A stretch of DNA of 64,000 bases from the NCBI RefSeq assembly GCF_030504645.1, contig NZ_JAUKWQ010000008.1, forward strand, positions 124,001 through 188,000. Direction: 5' to 3'. The translations under genes and the position numbers were made by a program. Each line of letters opens with the position of its first letter. Within the stretch, counting starts at the first letter, position 1. Positions 38,981 through 51,240 of the stretch are shown here, in pieces. Source of the stretch: Rhizobium oryzicola. GTDB taxonomy: Bacteria > Pseudomonadota > Alphaproteobacteria > Rhizobiales > Rhizobiaceae. The notes under the pieces are model-generated. The model made no database searches. It worked only from the letters and a program-made list of their open reading frames with translations, and was not told the origin of the DNA.

Positions 38981-39001
38981 TTAAGGTTAATGAATCGTTT
39001 A
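38981..39001. promoter_or_regulatory. Possible CtrA-type site upstream of ddl
   Basis: TTAA-N7-TTTA (38987-39001) preceded by another TTAA (38981) lies about 90 bases upstream of ddl, in the gap shared with the divergent MFS gene. It is one base off the TTAA-N7-TTAA consensus of the alphaproteobacterial cell-cycle regulator CtrA. AT-rich promoter DNA can give this by chance. Confidence 0.3.
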
Positions 39002-39165
39002 CTTTCGTTAATCCGGCATCTGAGGAGAGCCCCTTCCGCAGGGCATGCGTGGCGCGAAAATTCGATAAAATTTCAGAATGTGGCTTTTGATCGTTCAAAA
39101 ATTGCCTTAAGGGAGCCGCAGCCCTTCTTTTAGAGCTCACGTAACTATCTCAGTGGACCCAAGCC

Positions 39166-40470
39166 ATGTCTCAAGTGACGCCTTCCGTGTCACCGTCCGC
39201 TGAGCCGTTGGTACCTGTTGCACTCAATTCTCCTGCACGAGTCCTGACGGCCAGCCTGGTCGGCACGACAATCGAATTCTTCGATTTCTATGTTTATGCG
39301 ACGGCTGCCGTGCTGGTCTTTCCGGCCCTGTTCTTCCCGAACAGCGACCCGATGGCGGCACAGCTCTCCTCCTTCGCAACCTTCTCCATCGCCTTCTTCG
39401 CTCGCCCCTTCGGCGCGATTGTCTTCGGCCATTTCGGTGACCGCATCGGCCGCAAGGCAACGCTGGTTGCCGCCCTTCTGACCATGGGCATCTCCACCGT
39501 CGTGATCGGCCTTCTGCCAAGCTATGCGCAGATTGGCGTTCTGGCACCGCTGCTTCTGGCGCTTTGCCGCTTCGGCCAGGGCTTTGGCCTTGGTGGCGAA
39601 TGGGGCGGCGCGGTTCTGCTGGCAACCGAAAACGCGCCTCCCGGCAAGCGCAGCTGGTACGGCATGTTCCCGCAGCTTGGGGCACCGATTGGTCTCTTCC
39701 TGTCGTCGGGCATCTTCTGGCTGCTGCTGCAGGTCATTTCCAAGGATGCGCTCCTCTCCTGGGGCTGGCGCGTTCCGTTCCTGGCATCGAGCCTGCTGAT
39801 TGCTGTTGGCCTCTGGGTCCGCTTCTCGATCACCGAGACGCCTGCCTTCCAGAAGGCCATGGAAGCGCATGAGCGCGTGGAAGTGCCGATTGCGGCCCTC
39901 TTCCGCAACCACAAGCGCAGCATCGTGCTCGGCACCTTCGTGGCGCTTGCTACCTTCGTGCTGTTCTATATCGGCTCGGCCTATCTGCTGGCTTACAACA
40001 CCAAGGTCCTTCAGTTGCCGCTTCTGCAGGCACTGGAAGTGCAGCTGGTCGGCGCAATCGTCTTCGGCATTTTCATTCCGCTGGCCGGCAAATATGCCGA
40101 CCGGATCGGCCGTCGTCAGCTGCTGATCGGCGTGACGGTGGCGATTGCACTGTTCTCCTTCCTGCTGCCGCCACTGATGACGAATGGCCTCGGCATGATC
40201 TTCGTCTTCTCGGCAGCCGCCATGGCGCTGATGGGCGTGACCTACGGACTGATCGGGACCGCGCTTGCCGCCCCCTTCCCGACCGCGGTCCGCTATACGG
40301 GTTCGTCGATCACCTTCAACCTGGCCGGTATCTTCGGTGCGTCTCTGGCACCCTATGCCGCCACCTGGCTGCAGGCGACCTACGGCATGTGGGCTGTCGG
40401 CCTGTATCTCGGCCTCTCGGCCGTGATCACACTGGTCTGCATCCTCTTGTCCGGCCGCGAAGAAGTCTGA
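39166..40470 (+). CDS. MFS transporter, metabolite:H+ symporter (MHS) family
   Basis: This 434-residue protein has 12 hydrophobic segments and probably imports an organic acid, compatible solute or shikimate-like compound with protons. It opens with VLTASLVGTTIEFFDFYVY and has the MFS loop GHFGDRIGRKATLV and the MHS signature CRFGQGFGLGGEWGGA. The ITETPAFQK segment follows TM6. It is on the plus strand, inside the otherwise minus-strand dcw cluster, between ddl and murB. A strong bidirectional terminator closes it. The substrate is not decidable. Confidence 0.93.
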   Translation: MSQVTPSVSPSAEPLVPVALNSPARVLTASLVGTTIEFFDFYVYATAAVLVFPALFFPNSDPMAAQLSSFATFSIAFFARPFGAIVFGHFGDRIGRKATLVAALLTMGISTVVIGLLPSYAQIGVLAPLLLALCRFGQGFGLGGEWGGAVLLATENAPPGKRSWYGMFPQLGAPIGLFLSSGIFWLLLQVISKDALLSWGWRVPFLASSLLIAVGLWVRFSITETPAFQKAMEAHERVEVPIAALFRNHKRSIVLGTFVALATFVLFYIGSAYLLAYNTKVLQLPLLQALEVQLVGAIVFGIFIPLAGKYADRIGRRQLLIGVTVAIALFSFLLPPLMTNGLGMIFVFSAAAMALMGVTYGLIGTALAAPFPTAVRYTGSSITFNLAGIFGASLAPYAATWLQATYGMWAVGLYLGLSAVITLVCILLSGREEV

Positions 40471-40494
40471 TCGCAACCGGATTCAAACTGACAG

Positions 40495-40531
40495 AAAAGC
40501 CCGCGAAGTTTCTGGCTTCGCGGGCTTTTTT
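40495..40531. terminator. Strong bidirectional intrinsic terminator
   Basis: A perfect 10-bp stem (GCCCGCGAAG / CTTCGCGGGC) with a TTTCTGG loop is followed by six T on the plus strand. Four A precede it, so the minus strand also has a T run. It ends the MFS gene from the left and the murB/secreted-protein transcripts from the right. Confidence 0.92.
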
Positions 40532-40587
40532 GTGGACGCCGGGATTTGGCAAGCGGAGGCTATATTCCATCGTAGAGCAACTCCATT

Positions 40588-40938
40588 TTAAAAAACGGTG
40601 ATCGAGTACAAATTTCCGCGGAATCTAAAGGATTCATGCCCGGCCCTGATCGCTGTAAACTTAACGCCACGAGCCGGCGCCAGAGCCCCCGAGCACTCAT
40701 GTTTTTTCACATACCCCACACCGGCATCTGTGAATTGACCCGTTGTCGTTCTCGGAAGATGAGCCGCGACTTCAGCCCAGGAAGGAGCTGGACCGCTACA
40801 GCTTCTACCACCTACTCCCGTAATCACGGTGGTTTTTCCCACCTTCAATGAAAGCATTGGCGTAATTGTAAATTCTGTCGCCATCGAAGAAACGGATGAC
40901 GACAAGATCAATGCGGAAGCGAGAAGAATACGTAACAT
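40588..40938 (-). CDS. Small secreted protein of unknown function
   Basis: I do not recognise this 116-residue protein. A signal peptide covers residues 1 to about 20 (MLRILLASALILSSSVSSMA). The mature part of about 95 residues has two cysteines (GGRSCSG, KKHECSG), probably a disulfide, and ends ESFRFRGNLYSITVF. GGGGGAC precedes ATG 40938. It lies downstream of murB in the same direction and before the bidirectional terminator, so it could be a late gene of the murB transcript or have its own promoter in 40939-41087. Local base composition is more AT-rich than in murB. Confidence 0.6.
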   Translation of the reverse strand: MLRILLASALILSSSVSSMATEFTITPMLSLKVGKTTVITGVGGRSCSGPAPSWAEVAAHLPRTTTGQFTDAGVGYVKKHECSGALAPARGVKFTAIRAGHESFRFRGNLYSITVF

Positions 40939-41087
40939 TAAGTCCCCCAAACGACTCAAGATGGCAATTGCAGCATAAGATCTCAACCGCGGGTGACAAG
41001 CGACTGATTACTGTTTCACAGAACAGGATTGCAATTTTCGTACTTGATGACGAATGAGGCTCCATATGCTGGGACAGGAACTCCCTC

Positions 41088-42062
41088 TCACTCCGTCGTC
41101 GCACCCTGGAACGGTCTTACCTCACGGCCCGGCATGAAGATGCCAAGGCGCTTGATTTCCCATTCCAGCTTGATGCCCGACTTTTCGAACACTCGCTGGC
41201 GCACCGTCTCGCCAAGATATTCAAGGTCATAGCCGGTGGCGTGGCCGATATTGATCATGAAGTTGCAATGAAGCGATGACATCTGCGCGCCGCCATTCAT
41301 CAGGCCACGGCAACCGGCTTCATCGATCAGCTCCCAGGCAGAGTGGCCGGGCGGGTTCTTGAAAGTGGAGCCACCTGTCTTTTCCTTGACCGGCTGCACG
41401 GTTTCGCGGTGATGGCGCACTGCGTCCATCTCGGCCCGGATCTTCGCGCGCTCATCCGAGTAGCCCTCGAAGATCGCATGGGTGAAAATCAGGTCCGCAG
41501 GAACCGCGGAATGGCGATAGGTGTAGCCCATATCCGCATTTGAGAGCACGTGCTTGTTGCCCTGGCGGTCCACTGCATGCACTTCCACCACACGAGCAGC
41601 CGTATCGCCGCCATTGGCGCCGGCATTCATGCGCAGCGCGCCGCCGATAGAACCGGGGATGCCGTAGTAGAAGGCGAAGCCGCCGATGCCGTTATCCATG
41701 GCCATGGCAGCGATGTGCTTGTCCGGGCAGATGGCACCGGCCAGGATGCGGTTCTCGCCAGCGAGTTCCACCTGACCAAAGCCCTTCGCGGAGAGGCGCA
41801 AAACAACGCCCGGAATACCGCCGTCGCGGACCAGCAGGTTGGAGCCTACACCCACAACAGTCAGCGGAACCTCTTCCGGCAGCAGCTTCAGGAACGTGAC
41901 CAGATCGTCCACGTCATGCGGCTGGAACATCAGTTCGGCCAGACCACCCGCCTGAAACCAGGTCACACGCTCCATCGGCGCGTCAGGCGTCAACCTGCCC
42001 CGCAACTCATTGACACCCGACCCCAGCGAAGCCAGCAGCTTCTCCCCATTCACCTGTTTCAT
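41088..42062 (-). CDS. murB: UDP-N-acetylenolpyruvoylglucosamine reductase
   Basis: This 324-residue flavoenzyme makes UDP-MurNAc with NADPH. It has the FAD-binding stretch [23 protein letters not shown], the [19 protein letters not shown] loop, the catalytic Ser in [17 protein letters not shown] and the Glu region near the end ([12 protein letters not shown]). The substrate-binding loop order looks like type IIa MurB. ATG 42062 overlaps the murC stop by four bases (ATGA) with GGGAC upstream. It is the last dcw gene before the interruption. Confidence 0.96.
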   Translation of the reverse strand: MKQVNGEKLLASLGSGVNELRGRLTPDAPMERVTWFQAGGLAELMFQPHDVDDLVTFLKLLPEEVPLTVVGVGSNLLVRDGGIPGVVLRLSAKGFGQVELAGENRILAGAICPDKHIAAMAMDNGIGGFAFYYGIPGSIGGALRMNAGANGGDTAARVVEVHAVDRQGNKHVLSNADMGYTYRHSAVPADLIFTHAIFEGYSDERAKIRAEMDAVRHHRETVQPVKEKTGGSTFKNPPGHSAWELIDEAGCRGLMNGGAQMSSLHCNFMINIGHATGYDLEYLGETVRQRVFEKSGIKLEWEIKRLGIFMPGREVRPFQGATTE

Positions 42063-43474
42063 GCAAACTGTCCCGATATGCTTTGCAATTCCTTGGGCAG
42101 GGCTGCTGCCCACTGCGTAATATTACCAGCCCCTAGAAGAACCACGAAATCACCTGGTTTCGCAATGCCTGCGATCAAACCGGCCAAAGCATCGGGCGAT
42201 GCCATATAACGGGCGTCGCGGTGACCGCCAGCGCGGATGCGAGAAACCAGCGCTTCCGAATTAATACCCTCGATCGCATCCTCGCCTGCCGCATAGACGG
42301 GGGCGAGGATGATGCTGTCTGCATCGTTGAAGCAGGTGACGAAATCCTCGAACAGGCTGGCAAGACGGCTGTAGCGATGCGGCTGGTGTACGGCAATGAT
42401 GCGGCCCTTGCAGCTTTCGCGCGCGGCCTTCAGCACTGCCTTGATCTCGACCGGATGGTGACCGTAATCGTCGAAGACGGAGACATCGTTCCAGGTCCCC
42501 GTCAGCGTAAAGCGCCGCTTGACACCGCTGAAAGAGGCGAGACCCTTGCGGATATCTTCCTCGGAAATGCCGAGGCGATTGGCAACGGCAATTGCTGCCG
42601 TGGCGTTGGAAATGTTGTGCCGGCCTGGCATTGGCAGTGTCAGGTCCTTGAAGGTGAAGACGCGGCCGGTGCGACGGCGGCGAATCTCCACGTCGAAGAT
42701 CGACTTGGTGCCTTCCATGCGCACATTCGAGAAGCGTGCGTCAGCCTGCACGTTTTCACCGTAAGTGACGATCTTGCGGTCCTCGATCTTGCCGACGAGA
42801 CTCTGTACTTCCGGGTGATCGAGGCAGAGGACGCCGAAACCGTAGAAGGGCACGTTTTCCACGAACTGCCGGAAGGCTGCCCGCACCGCATCGAAATTGC
42901 CGTAATGGTCCAGATGCTCCGGGTCGATATTGGTGACGACGGCCACGTCGGCCGGAAGCTTCAGGAAGGTCCCGTCCGATTCGTCGGCCTCCACCACCAT
43001 CCATTCACCCTCACCCATGCGGGCATTGGTGCCATAAGCGTTGATGATGCCGCCGTTGATGACGGTCGGGTCTAGCCCGCCAGCTTCGAGAAGCGTTGCG
43101 ACCATGGATGTGGTGGTCGTCTTGCCATGCGTGCCGCCGATGGCAATCGCATTGCGGAAACGCATCAGTTCCGCCAGCATTTCCGCACGGCGCACGATTG
43201 GCAGCGATTTTTCACGCGCGGCGATCAGTTCGGGATTGTTCTTCTTGATGGCGGTGGAAACCACGACCACTTCCGCGTCACCCAGGTTTTCCGCCTGATG
43301 GCCGACAAAAACCGGAATACCCTTGTCACGCAGGCGCTGAACGTTCGCGCCATCCGCCTGGTCGGAACCTTGAACGCGGTGGCCGAGGTTATGAAGCACC
43401 TCGGCGATGCCGCTCATGCCGATCCCGCCGATGCCGATGAAATGAACGAGCCCGATGGCCTTCGGCATCTTCAT
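42059..43474 (-). CDS. murC: UDP-N-acetylmuramate--L-alanine ligase
   Basis: This 471-residue cytosolic ATP-dependent ligase adds the first stem-peptide residue. It has an N-terminal Rossmann domain ([18 protein letters not shown]-like opening), the ATP loop [15 protein letters not shown], the EADESDGTF motif that marks Mur[12 protein letters not shown] and the C-terminal [23 protein letters not shown] lies within the murG end, seven bases before the ATG, and the two genes overlap by four bases. Confidence 0.97.
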   Translation of the reverse strand: MKMPKAIGLVHFIGIGGIGMSGIAEVLHNLGHRVQGSDQADGANVQRLRDKGIPVFVGHQAENLGDAEVVVVSTAIKKNNPELIAAREKSLPIVRRAEMLAELMRFRNAIAIGGTHGKTTTTSMVATLLEAGGLDPTVINGGIINAYGTNARMGEGEWMVVEADESDGTFLKLPADVAVVTNIDPEHLDHYGNFDAVRAAFRQFVENVPFYGFGVLCLDHPEVQSLVGKIEDRKIVTYGENVQADARFSNVRMEGTKSIFDVEIRRRRTGRVFTFKDLTLPMPGRHNISNATAAIAVANRLGISEEDIRKGLASFSGVKRRFTLTGTWNDVSVFDDYGHHPVEIKAVLKAARESCKGRIIAVHQPHRYSRLASLFEDFVTCFNDADSIILAPVYAAGEDAIEGINSEALVSRIRAGGHRDARYMASPDALAGLIAGIAKPGDFVVLLGAGNITQWAAALPKELQSISGQFA

Positions 43475-44595
43475 GCGCTAACTCCTTTAAACTTCGATAG
43501 TCCTTCGCCCGCAGCAATAGCCACCACGAGGTCGGCAAGCAAGCCGACCGCATTGGGGCGGCCAACCTTGCGAGATGCCTCTGCCATCTGCGCCAGCCGA
43601 TCCGGTTCGCGAAGCGCTGCCGACAGAATGGCAGCAAGCTTCTCGGCAGACAGTTCCGATTGCGGCACGACCTTTGCGCCACCCGCAGCAACAAGGGCGG
43701 CGGCATTGGCGGCCTGATCGTGATCCAGCGCATGCGGATAGGGAACGAGAACAGCAGGTCGTCCGATCACGGCAATTTCCGATACGGTAGACGCTCCGGA
43801 ACGGCTGATCACCAGATGTGCCGCGCCAATCCGCTCCGCCATGTCACCGAAGAAGGGGGACACATCAGCGGATATCTTGAGCTTGCCAAAGCAACTGTCC
43901 ACCTGGGTGCGATCTTCCGGGCGAGCCTGCTGTGTCAGTACGATCCGGTTGCGCTCATCTTCTGTCAGAAGAGCAAGTGCAGTCGGCACGGCGCCCGAGA
44001 AGAACTGCGCGCCCTGGCTGCCGCCGAAGACGACGAGGCGGAATGGATCGTTGTCACGGGAGGGTTGATAGGGAACTTGCGCCGCCGCCAGAACGGCAGG
44101 CCGCACTGGATTGCCCGTCGTCACGGTCTTTGCGGCATAGGCGCCGGCGCCTTCAGGCAGGAACCCGCCCGCAATCGCCTGCACGCGGCTGGCAAGCGCC
44201 TTGTTGGCGCGCCCCATGACGGCGTTCTGCTCGTGGATCACAGACGGCACGCCCAGCGCCGTTGCCGCCAGCATGGGCGGAATGGTCGGATAACCGCCAA
44301 AGCCCACCACGGCAACAGGCTTCAGCCGCGCAATCAGGCGCCGCGCTGCGCGATAGCCTGTCCACAAGGTCAGCAGCGAGCGTCCGACGGCCAACGGGTT
44401 CTTCGAGGCGAAGGTAGCAGACGGCACCACATGGATTTCGTCCGCCGGGAAGGTACCCGCAAATCGCTCGGCGCGCTTGTCGGTGACCAGGTGCACGCTG
44501 TAGCCGCGACGGCGAAGTTCATGTCCCAGCGCTTCCGCCGGAAACAAATGGCCGCCGGTCCCCCCGGCGGCAAGCATGATGATGCCTTTGGTCAT
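43471..44595 (-). CDS. murG: UDP-GlcNAc:lipid I transferase MurG
   Basis: This 374-residue peripheral membrane glycosyltransferase (GT28) turns lipid I into lipid II. The Gly-rich [15 protein letters not shown] and [14 protein letters not shown], the [12 protein letters not shown] segment, GGSQGAQFF and the donor-site [34 protein letters not shown] are all in place. Its stop overlaps murC and its start follows the ftsW stop by nine bases. Confidence 0.97.
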   Translation of the reverse strand: MTKGIIMLAAGGTGGHLFPAEALGHELRRRGYSVHLVTDKRAERFAGTFPADEIHVVPSATFASKNPLAVGRSLLTLWTGYRAARRLIARLKPVAVVGFGGYPTIPPMLAATALGVPSVIHEQNAVMGRANKALASRVQAIAGGFLPEGAGAYAAKTVTTGNPVRPAVLAAAQVPYQPSRDNDPFRLVVFGGSQGAQFFSGAVPTALALLTEDERNRIVLTQQARPEDRTQVDSCFGKLKISADVSPFFGDMAERIGAAHLVISRSGASTVSEIAVIGRPAVLVPYPHALDHDQAANAAALVAAGGAKVVPQSELSAEKLAAILSAALREPDRLAQMAEASRKVGRPNAVGLLADLVVAIAAGEGLSKFKGVSA

Positions 44596-44604
44596 GAAGT
44601 GTCC

Positions 44605-45759
44605 CTACTCTGCGGGAATACCGTGCGAGACGCGGAACAGGCTACGTTCCTGCGCGCGCTTTTCCGGTCTGTGGCGGGTCAATGCCAGGATGAAGCCAGC
44701 GGTCACGCAGATCGCGATCATGGACGAGCCACCATAGGAAATCAGCGGCAGCGTCATGCCCTTTGCGGGCATCAGTTCCAGATTAACGCCGACATTGATG
44801 ATCGACTGGATGCCGATCTGCAGCACGAGGCCAGCAACGGCGAAACGGTTGAAGTCATTCTTCTCGCGATAGGCGTGATTCAAGCCACGCAAAACGATGA
44901 AGGCGAAGATCGCCACCAAAGCCATGCAGAAGATGATACCGAATTCTTCTGCCGCGACGGAAAAGATGAAGTCCGTGTGGCTATCCGGCAGGATGCGCTT
45001 GACGATACCCTCACCCGGCCCTTGCCCGAACCAATTGCCACGAATGATTGCCTCACGCGCGGTATCCACCTGAAAGGTATCACCCTCGCCCGTCAGAAAC
45101 CGGTCCACACGCCCCGCCACGTGCGGGAAGATGTAATAGGCCGAAACGATACCGCCAACACCGAGACCGCCGAGCAAAATGATCCAGAGCCAGGGCATGC
45201 CGGCCATGAAGAACATGCAGCCCCAGACAGCGCTGGTCAGGATGGTCTGGCCAAGGTCCGGCTGCGCCACGAGAAGCGCCGCCACAATACCATAGAGAAT
45301 GATGGCAAACAGGTTGCCGGGAATTTCCGGCTGGCGCGCATGCTCCGAAAACAGCCAGGCACAAACAACAACGAAGGCGGGCTTCATGAATTCGGAGGGT
45401 TGCAGCGACAAAGGCCCCAGCGAAAACCAACGGCGAGAACCTTTGATCTCGACCCCGAACAACAAAGCAAGCACCATCATCGCAATCATCGCGGCAAGCA
45501 TGATGATTGCCGTGCGCCGCACCTGACGCGGCGACAAGAAAGACAGACCGATCATAACGATCAGCGACGGCAGAAGAAATATCGCATGCTTTTCGACGAA
45601 ATAGAAACTCGGCAGACCGATACGTTCGGCAACTGGCGGCGACGCGGCGAAGGACAGCATGAAGCCGATGCCCATCAGCAGCACGAATGTCGCCAGAAAG
45701 AAGCGGTCAATGGTCCAGAACCAATCCGCCAGGGCACCTCGGTCTGCGCGACTTACCAT
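44605..45759 (-). CDS. ftsW: SEDS peptidoglycan polymerase FtsW
   Basis: This 384-residue protein has about ten TM segments and polymerises lipid II at the septum together with FtsI. It opens with WFWTIDRFFLATFVLLMGIGFMLS and has GSRRWFSLGPLSLQPSEFMKPAF, which contains the conserved Arg and Pro-Ser. The extracellular loop with the catalytic Asp region and NVGVNLELMPAKGMTLPLISYGGSSMI near the end are also clear. The ATG is one base after the murD stop, with GGGGAC inside murD. Confidence 0.96.
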   Translation of the reverse strand: MVSRADRGALADWFWTIDRFFLATFVLLMGIGFMLSFAASPPVAERIGLPSFYFVEKHAIFLLPSLIVMIGLSFLSPRQVRRTAIIMLAAMIAMMVLALLFGVEIKGSRRWFSLGPLSLQPSEFMKPAFVVVCAWLFSEHARQPEIPGNLFAIILYGIVAALLVAQPDLGQTILTSAVWGCMFFMAGMPWLWIILLGGLGVGGIVSAYYIFPHVAGRVDRFLTGEGDTFQVDTAREAIIRGNWFGQGPGEGIVKRILPDSHTDFIFSVAAEEFGIIFCMALVAIFAFIVLRGLNHAYREKNDFNRFAVAGLVLQIGIQSIINVGVNLELMPAKGMTLPLISYGGSSMIAICVTAGFILALTRHRPEKRAQERSLFRVSHGIPAE

Positions 45760-45760
45760 T

Positions 45761-47167
<1,407 letters not shown>

Positions 47168-47174
47168 CGCCGCC

Positions 47175-48275
47175 TCACCGCAGCTTCAGCGTGGAGAGGC
47201 CGAGCATCGCAAGGCCAACCGCAATGATCCAGAAGCGGATCACCACCTGGCTTTCCGTCCAGCCGAGCTTTTCGAAGTGGTGATGGATCGGCGCCATCAG
47301 GAAGACGCGGCGACCGGTCATCTTGAAGAAACCGACCTGGATGATGACAGACAGCGTTTCCATCACGAACAGACCGCCGATGATCGCCATGACGATCTCG
47401 TGCTTGGTGGCAACCGCGACCGAGCCGATCAGGCCGCCAAGCGCCAGTGAGCCGGTATCGCCCATGAAGATGGCGGCGGGCGGCGCGTTGAACCAGAGGA
47501 AACCAAGCCCCGCCCCGATCACCGCGCCCAAGATGACCGCAAGCTCGCCGGTTCCGGGCACGAAATTGATCTGCAGATAGCCTGCGAACACGGCGTTACC
47601 GGCGAGATAGGCAATCACACCGAAGGAAGCGGCGGCAATCATGACCGGCACGATGGCGAGACCATCAAGACCATCCGTCAGGTTCACCGCATTGCCGGCA
47701 GCGACGATCACGAAACCGCCGAACAGGATGAAGAACAGGCCGAGATTGACCAGCAGATCCTTGAAGAAGGGGAAGGCCACCGATGTCGCCAGCCGCGAAC
47801 CTGCGGGCGTAGTGGCGATCGCGGTGCGCATCATGAAATAGACGGCAATGCCTGCAATCAGGAATTCGATGGCAAGACGCGCCTTACCGGAAAAGCCCTT
47901 TTCCGTCTGCTTCGTCACCTTGAGGTAATCGTCATAGAAGCCGATCGCACCGAAGCCGAGCGTCACCAGCAGCGTCGCCACGACGTAGACGTTCGACAGG
48001 TCGGCCCAGAGCAGCGAACCGCCGACAATGCCGGTCAGGATCATCAACCCGCCCATGGTGGGCGTTCCCGCCTTCTTGAAATGCGTCTGCGGACCATCGG
48101 CGCGGATCGGCTGACCCTTGCCCTGGCGGATGCGCAGCGAAGAGATCATCTTCGGTCCGAACAGGAAGACGATGAGCGCTCCCGTAAACAGCGCGCCCCC
48201 GGTGCGGAAGGTGATGTAACGGAACAGGTTGAAGATTTGGAACGTGCCCGCGAGCTCCACAAGCCAGATCAGCAT
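47175..48275 (-). CDS. mraY: Phospho-MurNAc-pentapeptide translocase MraY
   Basis: This 366-residue integral membrane enzyme transfers phospho-MurNAc-pentapeptide to undecaprenyl phosphate, giving lipid I. It has ten TM segments, the motif [12 protein letters not shown], the Asp-rich [33 protein letters not shown] and the nucleotide-site [23 protein letters not shown] near the end. The start at 48275 follows murF by 22 bases; the ribosome site is weak. Confidence 0.97.
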   Translation of the reverse strand: MLIWLVELAGTFQIFNLFRYITFRTGGALFTGALIVFLFGPKMISSLRIRQGKGQPIRADGPQTHFKKAGTPTMGGLMILTGIVGGSLLWADLSNVYVVATLLVTLGFGAIGFYDDYLKVTKQTEKGFSGKARLAIEFLIAGIAVYFMMRTAIATTPAGSRLATSVAFPFFKDLLVNLGLFFILFGGFVIVAAGNAVNLTDGLDGLAIVPVMIAAASFGVIAYLAGNAVFAGYLQINFVPGTGELAVILGAVIGAGLGFLWFNAPPAAIFMGDTGSLALGGLIGSVAVATKHEIVMAIIGGLFVMETLSVIIQVGFFKMTGRRVFLMAPIHHHFEKLGWTESQVVIRFWIIAVGLAMLGLSTLKLR

Positions 48276-48297
48276 GCTGGGTCTTTCTTATTGCCGG

Positions 48298-49731
48298 TCA
48301 AAGTTGGCGCTCCGTGTCGGGCAATGCCGGATAGTTGTCAACAAGCGCAGAAACGATCTTGCCGAAGGCAAGGCCGAGGGAGGATTTCACCATCAGCACA
48401 TCGCCTGGCACCACATTCTGCACCACGAATTCTGTCAGTTCCGGGGTCGTCGCCCGATATTCCACATGCACGCTTTCCGGCAGCGCATCGCGCAGTGCCG
48501 TCATCGCCTCGCCAGACAGCCAGACATGCTCGATGCCGGCGGACAGAAGCGGCCCAGCCAGCTCCTCATGCAGCTTCTGGGAAAACTCTCCCATCTCCAG
48601 CATGTCGCCGAGGATGGCGATCCGCCGCCCGCCGGGCGAAGGTTCGCTGGCCGCCAGCAGAGCAATCGCCGCGCGCATGGAGGCAGGATTGGCATTGTAG
48701 CTTTCGTCGATCAGCGTCAGCTGGCCGCCACCAATCGCAAGCCTCTGTCGCTGCCCGCGGCCTTTCACGGCCCGGATCTGCCCCAGCGCCACCTTCGCGG
48801 CTTCCAGATCCGCGCCGAACAGCACGACGACACCGAGTGCCGCCATGGCATTTTCCGCAATATGACGGCCCGGCGCACCGATATGCACCTCAACGGTTTC
48901 GCCGTTGATCACGGCCCAGATGGTGGAGCCTTCCGCATTGCCCTCGAAATCCGCGAGCCGGAAATCGGCTTTCGCGTGCTGGCCGAAACTGAAGATGTTG
49001 GCGACACCACATTCCAGAGCTGTCTGTTCCAGATAGCCGAAATACTTGTTGTCACGGTTGAGGATGGCGGCGCCACCCGGCACGACGCCTTCAAAGATTT
49101 CCGCCTTGGCAGCAGCGATCTCGTCCATGCTCTTGAAGTGGCCCAGATGGGCGGCGGCAATGGTGGTGATGACGGAGACGTGCGGCTGCACCATCTTCAC
49201 CAGCGGGCGGATCTCGTCCGGATGGTTCATGCCGATTTCGAACACGCCGAAATCCGTATCCTCGGGCATGCGGGCAAGCGTCAGCGGTACGCCCCAATGA
49301 TTGTTGAAGGACGCAACGGCCGCATGTACCTTGCCGGATGGCGCAAGCACGGTGCGCAGCATCTCCTTGGTGGTGGTCTTACCGACCGAGCCTGTCACGG
49401 CGACGATGCGGGCACGGCTGCGTTCACGCGCCGCCACGGCCAGCCGCCCGAGGGCGGCCAGCACATCGTCCACCACGATCATCGGTGTCGTCACGCGACC
49501 GAGCGCCGGAAGTTTTCCTTCGGCCACGACCAGCAGAGCAGCGCCATTGGCAATCGCCATGGTCGTGAAATCATGACCATCGACACGGTCACCCTTGATG
49601 GCGAAGAAGGCCTCACCGGGCGAAATCGAACGACTGTCGATCGAAATGCCGGTAATGCCAGGCGGGGGCGAACCGATCGGACGGCCACCCATTGCGGCGG
49701 TCATTTCCGCTGTGCTCCACAACCATGTCAA
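48298..49731 (-). CDS. murF: UDP-MurNAc-tripeptide--D-Ala-D-Ala ligase
   Basis: This 477-residue ligase adds D-Ala-D-Ala, supplied by Ddl, to the stem peptide. It has the ATP loop [40 protein letters not shown] and the [19 protein letters not shown] motif of MurF. The start is TTG 49731: it overlaps the murE stop (TTGA), GGAGGAG stands eight bases upstream, and the translated TWLWSTAEM matches the usual MurF opening. The first ATG would be 27 bases further in and would cut a conserved segment. Confidence 0.95.
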   Translation of the reverse strand: MTWLWSTAEMTAAMGGRPIGSPPPGITGISIDSRSISPGEAFFAIKGDRVDGHDFTTMAIANGAALLVVAEGKLPALGRVTTPMIVVDDVLAALGRLAVAARERSRARIVAVTGSVGKTTTKEMLRTVLAPSGKVHAAVASFNNHWGVPLTLARMPEDTDFGVFEIGMNHPDEIRPLVKMVQPHVSVITTIAAAHLGHFKSMDEIAAAKAEIFEGVVPGGAAILNRDNKYFGYLEQTALECGVANIFSFGQHAKADFRLADFEGNAEGSTIWAVINGETVEVHIGAPGRHIAENAMAALGVVVLFGADLEAAKVALGQIRAVKGRGQRQRLAIGGGQLTLIDESYNANPASMRAAIALLAASEPSPGGRRIAILGDMLEMGEFSQKLHEELAGPLLSAGIEHVWLSGEAMTALRDALPESVHVEYRATTPELTEFVVQNVVPGDVLMVKSSLGLAFGKIVSALVDNYPALPDTERQL

Positions 49732-51176
49732 TGTTTCGTCTCCTCCAGTGCCTTGCGAACCTCGACGTGATCGGAGAACGGCAGAACCGTCGTACCGATC
49801 GTCTGTCCTTCCTCATGACCCTTGCCGGCCACGATCAGGGTATCGCCTGCCTCCAACAGGCGCACAGCATGGCGAATGGCTTCAGCGCGATCTGGGATTT
49901 CCAACGCACCGGGCGCCCCCGCCATGATTTCCGAGCGAATGGTCGCGGGATCTTCCGAACGAGGATTATCGTCAGTGACGATGGCAATGTCGGCCAGACG
50001 GCTCGCAACCTCGCCCATGATCGGCCTCTTGCCCTTGTCGCGATCGCCGCCGCAACCAAAGACCACGACGACGCGGCCGGTGGTGAAGGGCCGAACCGAA
50101 GTCAGCACGTTTTCCAGCGCATCTGGCTTATGGGCATAGTCGACATAGGCGAGCGCGCCCTGCCCCGTCTGGCCCACGAGTTCGAGGCGGCCGGAAGCGC
50201 CGACCAGTTTCTCCAGAGCCGCCATTGCCGTCTTCGGCGCAACACCGGTGGAAATCGCAAGCCCTGCGGCGACCAGCGCATTGGCAACCTGGAAATCACC
50301 GGCAAGCGGAATGCTCACCTCAAAAATTTCGCCGCCGATATGCACCTCGATCAATTGCCGATGACGGAAGTGCTCGACCCGCTTCAGGGTAAGGAAATCG
50401 CCGTTGCGGCCAACGGTGCGCAGATCATGGCCTGCCTTGCGTGCAGCCTCGATCGCTTTTGCCGACCAGGCGTCATCCGCGAAGATGACCGCCGGGCTGC
50501 CCTTGGGCAGAAGCGTATCGAACAGCCGCATCTTGGCGGCCATGTAGTCTTCCATCGTCGGATGGTAGTCCATGTGGTCGCGACCGAGATTGGTGAAGGC
50601 CGCAGCTGCAAGGCGCACGCCATCCAGCCGGCTCTGGTCGAGACCGTGGCTGGAGGCTTCCATGGCGGCATGGGTCACGCCCTCATCCGCCAGTTCCTTC
50701 AGCAGCGCATGAAGCGCGACCGGGTCCGGCGTGGTCAGAGAGCCATATTCATTGCGCGTGGGGGATACGACGCCCGTCGTACCGATCTGTGCCGCGGCTA
50801 GACCGGCATGCGCCCAGATCTGACGGGTGAAGGATGCAACGGAGGTCTTGCCGGCGGTTCCGGTCACAGCCACCATGGTTTCAGGCTGCGCACCGTAGAA
50901 CCGGGAAGCGGCAAGCGCCAGGAAGCGGCGCGGATGATCGACGGTCAGAACCGGAACGGAAGCTTCGGTGGCATGACCTGCGACCACGGCCACCGCGCCA
51001 CGTTCGACGGCATCACGAATGAAGCCTGCGCCATCCGCCTTGTTGCCTGCAATCGCCACGAACAGCATGCCCGGCCGGATCTTCCGGCTGTCGGAAGAAA
51101 TGCCTGCAATCTCCAGCTCCCCCACCGGACCCGCAAGCGCTGGAAATTCTCCTCCGCCAAGCTCTTTCAGTCGCAT
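49728..51176 (-). CDS. murE: UDP-MurNAc-L-Ala-D-Glu--meso-DAP ligase
   Basis: This 482-residue ligase adds meso-diaminopimelate. It has the UDP-site [15 protein letters not shown], the ATP loop [57 protein letters not shown] and the DAP-selecting motif [13 protein letters not shown]. The DNPR tetrapeptide shows a Gram-negative DAP-type wall. ATG 51176 has AAGGAAGGG upstream; 64 bases separate it from ftsI. Confidence 0.97.
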   Translation of the reverse strand: MRLKELGGGEFPALAGPVGELEIAGISSDSRKIRPGMLFVAIAGNKADGAGFIRDAVERGAVAVVAGHATEASVPVLTVDHPRRFLALAASRFYGAQPETMVAVTGTAGKTSVASFTRQIWAHAGLAAAQIGTTGVVSPTRNEYGSLTTPDPVALHALLKELADEGVTHAAMEASSHGLDQSRLDGVRLAAAAFTNLGRDHMDYHPTMEDYMAAKMRLFDTLLPKGSPAVIFADDAWSAKAIEAARKAGHDLRTVGRNGDFLTLKRVEHFRHRQLIEVHIGGEIFEVSIPLAGDFQVANALVAAGLAISTGVAPKTAMAALEKLVGASGRLELVGQTGQGALAYVDYAHKPDALENVLTSVRPFTTGRVVVVFGCGGDRDKGKRPIMGEVASRLADIAIVTDDNPRSEDPATIRSEIMAGAPGALEIPDRAEAIRHAVRLLEAGDTLIVAGKGHEEGQTIGTTVLPFSDHVEVRKALEETKH

Positions 51177-51240
51177 CAAAATCCCTTCCTTACTGTCTGC
51201 TCGCCTGCGCAGACGAATCGTCGGGCAGATCTATTATGAC

